The notes beneath the pieces were generated by a model. It saw only the letters and a list, made by a program, of their open reading frames with translations, was not told the origin of the DNA and ran no database searches. This document shows positions 41,591-50,832 of a stretch of DNA of 64,000 bases, piece by piece. The translations under genes were made by a program, and so were the position numbers. Source of the DNA: Bacteroidota bacterium (GTDB lineage: Bacteria > Bacteroidota > Bacteroidia > Chitinophagales > Chitinophagaceae); the NCBI GenBank assembly GCA_018267725.1, contig JAFDXY010000015.1:62001-126000 (forward strand), read 5' to 3'. Each line of letters starts with the position of its first letter. Positions within the stretch are counted from its first letter, which is position 1.

Positions 41591-41812
41591 TTAAGCTTTA
41601 GCAGGTTTTGTTGTTGTTTTCTTTTCAGTTGTTTTAGCGTCTTTTTTACAGCACTCTTTTTCTTCTTTGCCATCTTTTTTGCAAGCATCTTTTCCTTCTT
41701 TTTGGCAACATGCTTTTGTTTCTTCTTTCTTTTTTCCAGCAGTTTTATCTTGAGCAAATAATGCACCTGCAACCAATAATACTGCGGTTGTTAATACAAG
41801 TAGTTTTTTCAT
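41591..41812 (-). CDS. Small exported Cys/Lys-rich protein
   Basis: A 73-residue protein: signal peptide MKKLLVLTTAVLLVAGALFAQ, then a mature chain of about 52 residues with two CC pairs and one further Cys (KACCQKEG, DACKKDG, KECCKKD) spaced 7-9 residues apart in a Lys/Glu/Asp-rich background, ending TTTKPAKA. It looks like a metal- or heme-binding or redox-active periplasmic peptide, but I recognise no named family. Own terminator; no operon partner. Confidence 0.75.
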   Translation of the reverse strand: MKKLLVLTTAVLLVAGALFAQDKTAGKKKEETKACCQKEGKDACKKDGKEEKECCKKDAKTTEKKTTTKPAKA

Positions 41813-42099
41813 GCTAATAAAAGTTTTAATAACCGCTAAAATAAGTATTTTATACTGAAAATTTTATTTTTAGTAAAGCAGAATTTGTTAAAATATTTTA
41901 TTGTACAATTTCATTTTTTAAAATCACTATAAAAGAAAGTAAGGATTAGCTTTTATTGAGTGGTTATGTATATTTGAGAGTTAGCACCAGCCCTAAAGCA
42001 AATTTGGTTTTAAATAAAAAATGTAATGATAATGATGAACATAAATAAATAAATAAACAATCAATTAAGTTTTCTCTTCTATTTTTAAAGTAAAAATCA
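41813..42099. other. 287-bp gap
   Basis: Divergent gap between the Cys-rich gene and the lactone oxidase gene; it must hold both promoters, but I see no clean TTTG/TAnnTTTG pair, strong hairpin or repeat. Confidence 0.4.
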
Positions 42100-43395
42100 A
42101 TGCCTCAAACTATTATTAATTTTGGTAAAACTTGGCAGTTTACTCCAAAGCAAATTGTATATCCTACAAACGTTCAAGAATTAAAATCTATAATAAAAAC
42201 TGCTATATCACTTCGCCCCGTTGGTTCAAAACATTCATGGTCAAAAGGAATTGTAACTACCGAAACATTGGTTTCGTTACAAAACATGTGCACTATTCAA
42301 GAAATAAATATTGAAAAATTACAAGTAAAAGTTGGTGCAGGTATTACTTTAAAAAATCTTATTGCACAATTAGAATTAAATGGGTTGGCATTAAGTAACC
42401 TTGGTTCTATACACGCCCAAACCCTTGCCGGTGCTATATGTACAGGCACACATGGCACAGGTATTAATTTTCAATGCCTTGCCTCGCAGGTAGAAAATTT
42501 TGAAATGGTAGATGGTAATGGAGAGAATCATTTTTTTACAAATAAAGATGAAGAATTTTATGCACTGCTTACAGGAATGGGTTGTTGCGGAATTATTCAT
42601 ACCATTACATTAAACGTAGTAAAATCTTTTCAAATGCATGCCATTACCGATGCAGTTGATTTTGATGAGTTAATTGAAAATTTAGAAAACTATGTTGAAA
42701 AATATGATCACTTTAAATTTTGGTGGTTACCTCCTTCAAAAAAAGTAATGGTTTTTAAAAATAACCGAACACAACAAAAAAGAAACGATAGCAATTTTAC
42801 ACGTTTTATAAAAGATGAAGTATTATCTGTTGCCATCTATCGTTTATTGGTTGCAGTTGGTAAATGGAATAGAAAAAAATTTATTCCGCTCTTTAATTAT
42901 TTTCTTACAAAAATGGGTGGCAAATATTTTGAAAGAATTTGCAAAAGTTATGTTGGTTTTTTAACACCGCTTCCGCCTGTGCATAGAGAAACAGAATGGG
43001 CCTTTAATTACACACAAGCAAAACATCTTTTAAAAGAATACAAAGAATTATTATTGAATGATGAACATACATACAATTTTGTACAAGAAGTTAGATTTAG
43101 TTGCAGCGATAATTTTTGGCTTAGCCCCGCATACAAACAAAATACAATATGGTTGCCTATGTATAATATGGATAACAATAACAATTGGGAAGAACAACGA
43201 AAAAAATTTGAAACATGGGCTATTGCAAATAACGGCCGACCACATTGGGGTAAAGAAGCAAATTTAAAACACGAATATTTAAAAAAACAATATGTTAAGT
43301 TGGCAGACTTTAATGCATTGGTAAAAAAATACGACCCGCTACAAAAATTTGCAAACAATTGGAATAAAAAATTTTATACCAATTGTAATGAATAA
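42100..43395 (+). CDS. FAD-dependent sugar-1,4-lactone oxidase
   Basis: A 431-residue protein of the vanillyl-alcohol oxidase/ALO class. The FAD domain shows RPVGSKHSWSKG, LKVGAG-like VKVGAGITLKNLIAQLE, SNLGSIHAQTLAGAICTGTHGTG and GCCGIIHTITL; the C-terminal substrate domain has GRPHWGKEAN (conserved HWGK) and YDPLQKFANNWNKKF. Relatives oxidise L-gulono- or D-arabinono-1,4-lactone or alditols. The histidine that links FAD covalently in some members is not evident (SKHSWSKG has His). Substrate is uncertain. Confidence 0.9.
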   Translation: MPQTIINFGKTWQFTPKQIVYPTNVQELKSIIKTAISLRPVGSKHSWSKGIVTTETLVSLQNMCTIQEINIEKLQVKVGAGITLKNLIAQLELNGLALSNLGSIHAQTLAGAICTGTHGTGINFQCLASQVENFEMVDGNGENHFFTNKDEEFYALLTGMGCCGIIHTITLNVVKSFQMHAITDAVDFDELIENLENYVEKYDHFKFWWLPPSKKVMVFKNNRTQQKRNDSNFTRFIKDEVLSVAIYRLLVAVGKWNRKKFIPLFNYFLTKMGGKYFERICKSYVGFLTPLPPVHRETEWAFNYTQAKHLLKEYKELLLNDEHTYNFVQEVRFSCSDNFWLSPAYKQNTIWLPMYNMDNNNNWEEQRKKFETWAIANNGRPHWGKEANLKHEYLKKQYVKLADFNALVKKYDPLQKFANNWNKKFYTNCNE

Positions 43396-43439
43396 TTATA
43401 ATTTAAAAATTTTACACAAAATATTACTGAATAATAATA

Positions 43440-44099
43440 TTAACTCCAACTTGCTAAAACAGTTACGCCGCCTTTAACTACTTCATTTAACTGTACATTT
43501 ATTTTTGTGCCAACAGGTAATAATACATCTACTCTGCTACCAAATTTTATAAAGCCATATTCATCGGCTTGTTTTACTTCTTGTCCAACTTTAGTGTAAT
43601 TACAAATTCTTTTAGCTAACGCACCTGCAATTTGTTTGTATAAAATTTCGCCATAATTATTTTTCACGGCAATACTCCATCTTTCATTTTCAGTAGAGCT
43701 TTTAGGATGCCATGCTACCAAATATTTTCCTTTATGGTATTGGTTATAAGTAACCGTTCCATCCATTGGGTTGCGGTTTACATGCACATTAGCAGGGCTC
43801 ATAAAAACACTAACTTGTATGCGTTTATCTTTAAAATATTCTTCATCAGTAATTTCTTCAATAACCACTACTTTACCATCGGCAGGGCAAAGAATATTTT
43901 TATCGCCAATGGTATGCACTCTTGCAGGTATTCTAAAAAACGAAATAATAAACAACAATAAAAACAGCGTTACAAAAAATATAATTAATGAAACCCAATG
44001 AAAATCTGCACTTAAAAACGAAAACGATGCAGCATTAATTAATCCAAAAATTAATGTGCTAATAGCAATGGTTCTGTAGCCTTCCCTGTGTATAGTCAT
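43440..44099 (-). CDS. psd: Phosphatidylserine decarboxylase, short form
   Basis: A 219-residue PSD of the short (type II, archaeal-like) form: two N-terminal membrane helices, CPADGKVVVIEE, VFMSPANVHVNRNPMDG, YLVAWHPKS, and the self-cleavage site KFGSRVDVLLP (Gly187-Ser188; Ser becomes the pyruvoyl group). It makes phosphatidylethanolamine at the inner membrane. pssA is not adjacent. A -7 box lies 17 bp upstream. Confidence 0.94.
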   Translation of the reverse strand: MTIHREGYRTIAISTLIFGLINAASFSFLSADFHWVSLIIFFVTLFLLLFIISFFRIPARVHTIGDKNILCPADGKVVVIEEITDEEYFKDKRIQVSVFMSPANVHVNRNPMDGTVTYNQYHKGKYLVAWHPKSSTENERWSIAVKNNYGEILYKQIAGALAKRICNYTKVGQEVKQADEYGFIKFGSRVDVLLPVGTKINVQLNEVVKGGVTVLASWS

Positions 44100-44116
44100 G
44101 CGTAAATTTTAAAAAG

Positions 44117-44124
44117 CAAATGTA
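44117..44124 (-). promoter_or_regulatory. -7 box of psd
   Basis: TACATTTG on the minus strand matches TAnnTTTG and ends 17 bp before the psd start; no TTTG is seen at -33. Confidence 0.4.
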
Positions 44125-44188
44125 AAAGAATTTATGGCTTGTGTGGTTTATCATTTTACCTGCTTATCTTGTAGGTATAATTTTAGTT

Positions 44189-45562
44189 ATGAATAATCTT
44201 TCACAATCATTACAAAACCTAAAAATATTTTATGAAACAGGGCAAACATTAAATTACAATTACAGAAAAAATCAACTTCTTTTATTAAAAAAAACTATAA
44301 TAGATTTTGAAGAAGAACTTTACAGTGCTTTATATACCGATTTAAAAAAAAGTAAAGAAGAATGTTGGGTTACAGAAAATGGTTTTGTAATAACAGAGTT
44401 AAACAACACTTTACGCAATCTTAAAAAATGGATGCAACCAAAAACTGTTTCAACCAACTTACTAAACTTCCCCTCTTCAAGTAAAATAATAAATGAACCT
44501 TTAGGCACAGTATTAATTATTGGCCCGTGGAATTATCCTTTACAATTATTATTTACACCATTAATTGGAGCTATTGCAGCCGGAAATTGCGTAGTATTAA
44601 AACCAAGCGAATTTGCACCTGCAACAAGTGCCGTAATGAAAAAAATTATTGAAAGTATTTTTCCGGAAGAATATGTTTTATTTGTTGAAGGAGATGGTGC
44701 AACCGTTGTGCCTGCTATGTTACAAGCGTTTACATTCAATCATATTTTTTATACAGGAAGTACTTTTGTTGGAAAAATAATTTATAAACTGGCTGCCGAA
44801 AAATTAGTGCCTGTAACATTAGAATTAGGCGGAAAAAGTCCTTGTATTGTAGAAAGCGATGCCCAAATAAATATTGCTGCTAAAAGAATTGTTTTAACCA
44901 AGTTTTCAAACTGCGGACAAATGTGCGTTGCACCCGATTATGTTTTGGTACACGAAAGCAAAAAAGAACAATTAATAACCGAAATAATAAAATATATTAA
45001 ACAATTTTTTACTGAAGATGCATTGCAATGCGATTGCTACGGAAAAATAATTAATGCCAAACAATTTGATAGAATAATTAATTATTTAAAAGAAGGAGAA
45101 ATTGTTTTTGGTGGAAATTTTAATAAAGAACAACTATACATTCAACCAACAATTATTACCAATATTAGTTTGAATGATAGTATTATGAAAGATGAAATTT
45201 TTGGCCCCGTACTTCCTGTTATTTCATTTCAAACAATTGAAGAAGCTAAACAAATTGTTGCACAAAACCCTAATCCGTTAGCGTTTTATATTTTCACTTC
45301 AAACACTAAAAAAGAAGAAACATATTTACAAATACCAAGCGGAGGCGTTTGTGTAAACAATGCAAGTTGGCATTTAACTAATCATGCTTTGCCCTTTGGT
45401 GGCAGGGGTTTTAGTGGAATTGGGCAATATCACGGAGAATTTTCTTTTGATACTTTCTCACATAAAAAAGCAGTTTTAAAAACACCAACTTGGTTTGATC
45501 CTAAAATAAAATATCCACCATTTAAAGGAAAATTAAAATTGTTTAAAATGATTATTAAATAA
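44189..45562 (+). CDS. Aldehyde dehydrogenase (ALDH3-like)
   Basis: I start at ATG 44189 (MNNLSQSLQNLKIFYETGQT); a longer frame adds a spurious hydrophobic segment. The 457-residue protein shows GPWNYPLQLLFTPLIGAIAAGN, VLKPSEFAPATS, FYTGSTFVGKII, catalytic-loop Glu in TLELGGKSPCIV and nucleophile Cys in FSNCGQMCVAPDYVL, plus LPFGGRGFSGIGQYHGEFSFDTFSHKK, a hallmark of ALDH3/fatty-aldehyde dehydrogenases. It oxidises aliphatic or aromatic aldehydes with NAD(P)+. A glutathione-peroxidase-like gene follows 9 bp later. Confidence 0.93.
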   Translation: MNNLSQSLQNLKIFYETGQTLNYNYRKNQLLLLKKTIIDFEEELYSALYTDLKKSKEECWVTENGFVITELNNTLRNLKKWMQPKTVSTNLLNFPSSSKIINEPLGTVLIIGPWNYPLQLLFTPLIGAIAAGNCVVLKPSEFAPATSAVMKKIIESIFPEEYVLFVEGDGATVVPAMLQAFTFNHIFYTGSTFVGKIIYKLAAEKLVPVTLELGGKSPCIVESDAQINIAAKRIVLTKFSNCGQMCVAPDYVLVHESKKEQLITEIIKYIKQFFTEDALQCDCYGKIINAKQFDRIINYLKEGEIVFGGNFNKEQLYIQPTIITNISLNDSIMKDEIFGPVLPVISFQTIEEAKQIVAQNPNPLAFYIFTSNTKKEETYLQIPSGGVCVNNASWHLTNHALPFGGRGFSGIGQYHGEFSFDTFSHKKAVLKTPTWFDPKIKYPPFKGKLKLFKMIIK

Positions 45563-45571
45563 TTTATTGAA

Positions 45572-46162
45572 TTGACGGCAAGGCAACACATATTAAAATT
45601 AATTTATCCTTTAGTAATGTTAAAAGGAAAGTTATTTTTTAAACAAGCACTGGTTTTAAATAATAATAAAAACATATTGCCTGCAATTTCATTTTATACA
45701 TTGCAAGCAACGCTTAATAACAACAACGTTTTAAATTTTGAAACATTAAAAAATAAAAAAATTTTAATTGTAAATACTGCAAGTAATTGTGGTTATACGG
45801 CACAATATAAAGAGTTAGAAAAATTACAACAACTGTATAAAAACAACTTAATAATTCTTGCTTTTCCTGCTAATAATTTTAAAGAACAAGAAAAAGAAAA
45901 TGATGCTGCAATTGCAACGTTTTGCAAAATAAATTATGCTATAAGTTTTGCATTAATGCAAAAAAGCGATGTTGTAAAAACCGAAACCCAAAATAAAGTA
46001 TTTAATTGGTTAAGCAATGCCAACAAAAACGGCTGGTGTAACCAACCGCCGGTTTGGAATTTTTGTAAGTATTTAATAAATGAACAAGGCACACTAACAC
46101 ATTATTTTAATACCGTCATTTCTCCATTAAACAAACAAGTTAAAGCAGCAATAATGCAATAG
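45572..46162 (+). CDS. Glutathione peroxidase-like protein
   Basis: A 196-residue thioredoxin-fold protein with ILIVNTASNCGYTAQYKELE (peroxidatic Cys73), LAFPANNFKEQE and VWNFCKYLINEQG. The usual FPCNQF motif reads FPANNF: the resolving Cys is Ala100 and the catalytic Gln is Asn102, while the Trp-Asn pair is kept. It probably reduces peroxides with thioredoxin-like donors but with an altered site. Start is TTG at 45572 or an ATG at 45617; the N-terminal 40 residues are longer than usual. Likely co-transcribed with the aldehyde dehydrogenase. Confidence 0.84.
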   Translation: MTARQHILKLIYPLVMLKGKLFFKQALVLNNNKNILPAISFYTLQATLNNNNVLNFETLKNKKILIVNTASNCGYTAQYKELEKLQQLYKNNLIILAFPANNFKEQEKENDAAIATFCKINYAISFALMQKSDVVKTETQNKVFNWLSNANKNGWCNQPPVWNFCKYLINEQGTLTHYFNTVISPLNKQVKAAIMQ

Positions 46163-46201
46163 TTGCTTTTTATTTTAAAACCTTTTACTTATTTTTAAAA
46201 T

Positions 46202-46945
46202 ATGATAACGTTTGCAATATACAATCTTAAAGGCGGCGTTGGCAAAACTGCATCTGCCGTTAATTTAGCTTATTTGGCTGCACAAGAGGGTTATAAAACT
46301 TTGGTTTGGGATACAGACCCGCAAGGCTCTTCTTCTTTTTATTTTGGAATAGAAGCCTCTGTAAAAAATGAAGCTAAAAAAATTTTAGAAGGAAGTTTAG
46401 ATTTATCTAATGCAGCACAACCTTCGGTATATGAAAATCTTTCTGTTATTCCTTCAGATTTATCTGCACGCAATGCAGATATTTTATTAAATGAATTAAA
46501 ACAGAATAAAAGAAAAATTTTTTCGCTATTATCATCTATTAAAAAAAATTATGATATTGTTTTTATAGATTGCCCTCCGGGTATTTCATTACTGCACGAA
46601 AATATTTTTAATGCAGCAGATTATGTTGTAATGCCTAATATTCCTACTACTCTATCTATTCGTTCTTTTGAAACAGTAACAGAATATTTTAAAGAAAATG
46701 GTTTAGATAAAACTAAATTAAAATGTTTTTTCAGTATGGTTGATCATAGAAAAAATTTGCATCACGAAACCATGAATGAATTTTATAAGGATAAATTTTT
46801 CTTTAAAAATTATGTTCCCTATTTAAGTGATGTAGAAAAAATGGGCATTCACCAACAACCTTTATTTGAGTATGCTAACAGCAGCTACGCAGCCCAGTGC
46901 TATAAAGATTTATGGAAAGAAATAAAAAAATCTTGTATCAACTAA
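46202..46945 (+). CDS. ParA/MinD-like ATPase
   Basis: A 247-residue P-loop ATPase: deviant Walker A in YNLKGGVGKTASAVNLAYL, WDTDPQGSSSFYFG, IVFIDCPPGISLL and the MPNIPTTLSIRSFETV loop. ParA proteins position DNA or protein cargos by ATP-dependent binding to the nucleoid. No ParB-like gene lies beside it; it is followed 12 bp on by an esterase gene, so it may be an orphan ParA with a non-chromosomal cargo. Confidence 0.9.
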   Translation: MITFAIYNLKGGVGKTASAVNLAYLAAQEGYKTLVWDTDPQGSSSFYFGIEASVKNEAKKILEGSLDLSNAAQPSVYENLSVIPSDLSARNADILLNELKQNKRKIFSLLSSIKKNYDIVFIDCPPGISLLHENIFNAADYVVMPNIPTTLSIRSFETVTEYFKENGLDKTKLKCFFSMVDHRKNLHHETMNEFYKDKFFFKNYVPYLSDVEKMGIHQQPLFEYANSSYAAQCYKDLWKEIKKSCIN

Positions 46946-46957
46946 AAATAATAAACA

Positions 46958-47689
46958 ATGCAAAAACACATTACATCTTGGCACAGCCCTGCTTTAAATA
47001 AAGAAATGCCAATTGTATCTTATGGTCATTTTGGTTTTGTTATTTTATTAATTCCTACTGCTGCTGCAGATTATATGGAGTATGAACGTTTTCAGTTAAT
47101 AGATGCATTAGCACCTTTTATTAATGAAGGAAAATGTAAAGTATATAGCATTGATAGTATTAATAATGAAAGTTGGCTTAACAATGAAATGCTACCCGAG
47201 CATAAAGCCATTAGGCATAACCAGTTTAATCATTATGTTTTTACAGAAGTAATTCCACATATAAGAAATAATTCAGGCAGCGATACATTTATATATACAT
47301 GCGGTGCAAGTTTTGGAGCATTGCATGCCATGAATTTATTTTTAAAACGCCCCGATTTAATTAACGGTGCCATAAGCATGAGTGGTGTATATGATTTAAC
47401 CGAATACACCAAAGGTTATTGGGATGAACAAGTTTACTTTAACAGTCCGCAACATTATATTCCTAATTTAACAGACAGTTGGTATTTAGATAAAATAAAA
47501 GCAAGCCATCATATTCATATTTATTCTGGTAGCGGAGATTATGAAGACCCCGAAGCCAACCGTCGTTTCTCGCAAGTATTATGGGATAAAGGTATTTGGC
47601 ATGATTTAGATATTTGGGGAGCCGATATTAAACACGATTGGCCAACTTGGCGTAGCATGTTGCCACATATTATTGGCAGTAAATTTTAA
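46958..47689 (+). CDS. Putative esterase (alpha/beta hydrolase fold)
   Basis: A 243-residue protein of the putative esterase (Esterase D-like) family. Nucleophile elbow YTCGASFGALHAMNLF (G-x-S-x-G as GASFG), GAISMSGVYDL, and a C-terminal His region DIWGADIKHDWPTWRSMLPHII. Asp candidates lie in IYSGSGDYEDPEANR. No signal peptide. It follows the ParA-like gene by 12 bp. Substrate unknown. Confidence 0.88.
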   Translation: MQKHITSWHSPALNKEMPIVSYGHFGFVILLIPTAAADYMEYERFQLIDALAPFINEGKCKVYSIDSINNESWLNNEMLPEHKAIRHNQFNHYVFTEVIPHIRNNSGSDTFIYTCGASFGALHAMNLFLKRPDLINGAISMSGVYDLTEYTKGYWDEQVYFNSPQHYIPNLTDSWYLDKIKASHHIHIYSGSGDYEDPEANRRFSQVLWDKGIWHDLDIWGADIKHDWPTWRSMLPHIIGSKF

Positions 47690-47785
47690 AGTATTTACCT
47701 AACAATTTTACAATAAAGCGTTAATTAACTACAAGTAATAGTTTTAATTTAGTGTAACATATTAATATTACACCCTCAATTAAAC

Positions 47786-48565
47786 TTGTTGAACAAAACT
47801 TTATTATTAATTACATTACTTCTTTTTTCATCTTGTATTTTTTCGCAAGAAAAAACACAGCCTTACTTAATTGTAAGTGGTAATGTTTTTGATATTACAG
47901 CACGCCGCCCTTTAGAAGCAGTTGCCGTATTAAGCTCATCGGGCAAAGGCACTATTACAGATTCATTAGGGCATTATTCTTTAGTAGTAAAAAATACCGA
48001 TTCAATTTGGTTTGCCATGTTAGGTAAAACAACCATGAAGTACGCTGTTGATACCATTAAAAATTTAAGCGAGTTTAATATTTCTATTTTATTACGTGCA
48101 GCAGATTTACCCGAAGTAAAAGTTAGAAACAGTAATTACAAATTAGATTCATTACAAAATAGGCAAGACTATGCCAAGTATTTTAATTTCAAAAAACCAT
48201 CTTTACAATTAAGTACAAACAAAAACTATAATCCCGGAGGAGTTAGTGTAGGATTAGATTTAGATGCAATTATAGATATGTTTCGTTTTAAATACAATAA
48301 ACGTATGTTGAGTTTGCAACAACGTTTAATACAACAAGAACAAGATAAATATATTGACCATCGTTTCTCAAAATTATTTGTAAGAAAAATTACACACCTC
48401 TCCTCGCCAGAGTTAGATACTTTTATGGTGCATTACAGACCAACATACGAGCTTGTACAAATGGCAAACGATTTAGAGTTAGGTTATTTTATAGAAAAAT
48501 GTTTTGAAAGCTATAAAATGCAAAAACGCAATAAAGAAAACTTAAGAAAGAATGATAATGAGTAA
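47786..48565 (+). CDS. Exported protein with carboxypeptidase-regulatory-like domain
   Basis: A 259-residue protein with a signal peptide (LNKTLLLITLLLFSSCIFSQ) and an N-terminal CarboxypepD_reg-like beta-sandwich (YLIVSGNVFDITARRPLEAVAVLSSSGKGTITDSLGHYSLVV). The rest is helical and basic (KYNKRMLSLQQRLIQQEQDKYIDHRFSKLF). The start is TTG at 47786 (or 47789). Such proteins are common in the Bacteroidota envelope; function unknown. Followed by two small membrane-associated genes. Confidence 0.8.
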   Translation: MLNKTLLLITLLLFSSCIFSQEKTQPYLIVSGNVFDITARRPLEAVAVLSSSGKGTITDSLGHYSLVVKNTDSIWFAMLGKTTMKYAVDTIKNLSEFNISILLRAADLPEVKVRNSNYKLDSLQNRQDYAKYFNFKKPSLQLSTNKNYNPGGVSVGLDLDAIIDMFRFKYNKRMLSLQQRLIQQEQDKYIDHRFSKLFVRKITHLSSPELDTFMVHYRPTYELVQMANDLELGYFIEKCFESYKMQKRNKENLRKNDNE

Positions 48566-48640
48566 TTAAATTTTGTTTTTAACTTACACCACAGCAACAA
48601 TCATTCTAATTATTTTATAGTTTATACTAAATAATTTTTT

Positions 48641-48982
48641 ATGCAAGAAGAAAAAACTATAGTTGAAGAACTTGCCGAAAACATTGTAGATATAGGAGAA
48701 ACATATTATAAACTAGCACAAGTAACTATTGTTGAAAAAGCAACTGTAGTGGGCAGTATAAGCATTGTAATTGTTTGCTATCTTTTTTTATTCTTAATGA
48801 TTATTTTTTTTGGTGGAATTGGTTTATCTGCATACTTAAATACGCTGTTAAATAGTAATTATACAGGTTACTTTATAGTTTGCGGGTTGTTTGTTTTACT
48901 TGCCATTATATTATTTTTATTAAGAAAGAAAACAATTATTCCTTTACTTAAAAATACTATTGTAAAGCAAGTATATGAGTAA
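48641..48982 (+). CDS. Phage-holin-like (DUF1469) membrane protein
   Basis: A 113-residue protein with an amphipathic N-terminus (VEELAENIVDIGETYYKLAQVTIVEKATVVG) and two membrane helices (IVIVCYLFLFLMIIFFGGIGL and YFIVCGLFVLLAIILFLLRKK). This arrangement matches the holin superfamily III / DUF1469 proteins common on bacterial chromosomes; it is not evidence of a prophage. The next gene overlaps by 8 bp. Confidence 0.8.
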   Translation: MQEEKTIVEELAENIVDIGETYYKLAQVTIVEKATVVGSISIVIVCYLFLFLMIIFFGGIGLSAYLNTLLNSNYTGYFIVCGLFVLLAIILFLLRKKTIIPLLKNTIVKQVYE

Positions 48983-49307
48983 TGCAATAAGAACATATAA
49001 CAATTTACTGGAAGAAAAAAAACGCTTGCAAGAATTATTACTTGTGCAAAAAGCTACTTTAAAAAATAATGTTACAGAATTAAAAACAGAAATAAAACCT
49101 GCCTTTTTTGTACTTAATTTCTTAAAACAAATTTCTTCTGTAAATAAAGAGCATTATATAGTTAATTCAATTACCAACTGGTTTAAAGAATCTGTTTCCG
49201 AAAACGGGTGGCTGAAAAAAAATAAATGGCTGTTGCAAATTATAATTTCGTTTGCATTAAAAAATATTGCTACTTACTTCTTTCAAAAAAAAGAAAACAA
49301 CTCTTAG
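48975..49307 (+). CDS. Hypothetical protein coupled to the holin-like gene
   Basis: A 110-residue protein with an N-terminal coiled-coil (TYNNLLEEKKRLQELLLVQKATLKNNVTELKTEIKPAF) and a C-terminal hydrophobic segment (WLLQIIISFALKNIATYFF). It overlaps the DUF1469 gene by 8 bp, so the two are translationally coupled and probably interact at the inner membrane. No named family recognised. Confidence 0.78.
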   Translation: MSNAIRTYNNLLEEKKRLQELLLVQKATLKNNVTELKTEIKPAFFVLNFLKQISSVNKEHYIVNSITNWFKESVSENGWLKKNKWLLQIIISFALKNIATYFFQKKENNS

Positions 49308-49344
49308 TATAAATATTAAAAAATTAATTAAACTATAATTTGCA

Positions 49345-50799
49345 TTAAATACTTCCAAAACCTTCTCTATAATTTCTTTTTACAAATTGATTAGCTTCTT
49401 CTAAATTGGTTATACGCATATTAGGCCCGTCCCATAATAGTTTTATATATCTTCCCGGATACTCAAATTCATTTGGTTTGTTGGCTTTGGGTCTTTTTAT
49501 ATCATTACTTCTTATTGCCAAATTACCCATTAAAACAATTTCAGTTAATGGGCCCGCTACATCAAAACGTGAGCTTAGTTTATTTGCTTTTTCACTTCCA
49601 AAACCATCAATACATGCTTCTACCCATGCTGCATAATGCCCGCCGGCACTGCCTTTTACACGTTCAATAGTTTGTTTAACTTGTGTTTCTTTAGTAAGTT
49701 TTGTTGGCAATAGTTGTGGGTTTTCTGCATAAGTACCACACATCATTTTCCCTTTTGTTCCTATAAATAAAACGCCGTTTCCGCCATCGCCCATTACTTC
49801 GTTGGCACCTAATTCTTCAGGTCTATCAGGTTGAATACCGCCATCCATCCAATGCATTTTTATTTCTTTCTTTTTTTCATTTAAAAAAGTTAGTGTTATA
49901 TGAGAAGAAACAGGCCCGCTTTCAGGATAGCTGGCTCTTGTCCACGGTGCAGAATAACGTGTTGCAACGCTACATTCAGCAGAAGTGGGATAACTTAAAT
50001 TTAATACTTGATATGCAGGGTCTATAATATGGCAACCCATATCGCCTAATGCACCGGTGCCGTAATTCCACCAACCACGCCAATCAAACGGTAATATTCC
50101 ATCGGTATATTCTTTATATGGTGCAGTGCCCAACCACAAATTCCAATCTAACTCTTGTGGAATTGGTTTTATTTCTTTTGGCCATGCAACACCTTGTGCC
50201 CAAACGGGTCTATCGGTATAACAATAAACAGTATGCACTTCTCCAATCAAGCCTGCTTTATACCAATCTATTAATTGCCTAACGCCATCTCCCGATGCAC
50301 CTTGATTGCCCATTTGCGTAACAACTTTATATTCTTTAGCGGCTTTAACCATTGTTCTTGCTTCGTAAATATCATGTGCCATTGGTTTTTGTACATATAC
50401 ATGTTTTTTTAACTGCATGGCAGATATTGCTTGTATGGCATGATTATGATCTGGTGTTGAAACAGAGCATGCATCAATATTTGCATGTTCTTTCTCTAAC
50501 ATTTCACGATAATCTTTATAAAATTTTGCTTTAGGAAAACGTTCTCTCGATTTTTTGCATTGTCTTTCATCAACATCACAAAGAGCAACAATTTCTGCTT
50601 TACCTGATTGATAAAAATTCCACAAATCACTTTCTCCTTTGCCACCTGCACCTATACCTGCAATTAATAATTTATCGCTTGGTGCAATAAAACCTTTGCC
50701 ACCTAAAACATGGCGAGGCACAATATAAAAACCTGCTAATGCCAATGAAGTATTTTTAATAAAGTTTCTTCTTGAGTTTTGTGGAATATTTTTTTTCAT
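49345..50799 (-). CDS. Gfo/Idh/MocA family oxidoreductase with Tat-like signal
   Basis: A 484-residue protein. The N-terminus SRRNFIKNTSLALAGFYIV is a twin-arginine signal. The Rossmann part shows LIAGIGAGGKGESDLW, EIVALCDVDERQC, SVSTPDHNHAIQAI and the active-site HVYVQKPMAHDI; DMGCHIIDPAYQVL lies in the catalytic domain. Secreted members in Bacteroidota act on sugars or glycosides with NAD(P). Substrate unknown. It lies 33 bp downstream of the acyl-CoA ligase gene. Confidence 0.92.
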   Translation of the reverse strand: MKKNIPQNSRRNFIKNTSLALAGFYIVPRHVLGGKGFIAPSDKLLIAGIGAGGKGESDLWNFYQSGKAEIVALCDVDERQCKKSRERFPKAKFYKDYREMLEKEHANIDACSVSTPDHNHAIQAISAMQLKKHVYVQKPMAHDIYEARTMVKAAKEYKVVTQMGNQGASGDGVRQLIDWYKAGLIGEVHTVYCYTDRPVWAQGVAWPKEIKPIPQELDWNLWLGTAPYKEYTDGILPFDWRGWWNYGTGALGDMGCHIIDPAYQVLNLSYPTSAECSVATRYSAPWTRASYPESGPVSSHITLTFLNEKKKEIKMHWMDGGIQPDRPEELGANEVMGDGGNGVLFIGTKGKMMCGTYAENPQLLPTKLTKETQVKQTIERVKGSAGGHYAAWVEACIDGFGSEKANKLSSRFDVAGPLTEIVLMGNLAIRSNDIKRPKANKPNEFEYPGRYIKLLWDGPNMRITNLEEANQFVKRNYREGFGSI

Positions 50800-50832
50800 A
50801 TAAATAAATTGCTATGCGTATTTTAATAAGTT

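Noticed and set aside
41494..41772. 92-codon Lys-rich ORF antiparallel to HAD end
   Set aside because: It is an out-of-frame reading of the Cys-rich gene (K-runs from AAG/AAA codons) and crosses the terminator.
48641..49307. Prophage lysis module
   Set aside because: DUF1469 holin-like proteins are ordinary chromosomal genes in this phylum and no endolysin or phage structural gene is present.
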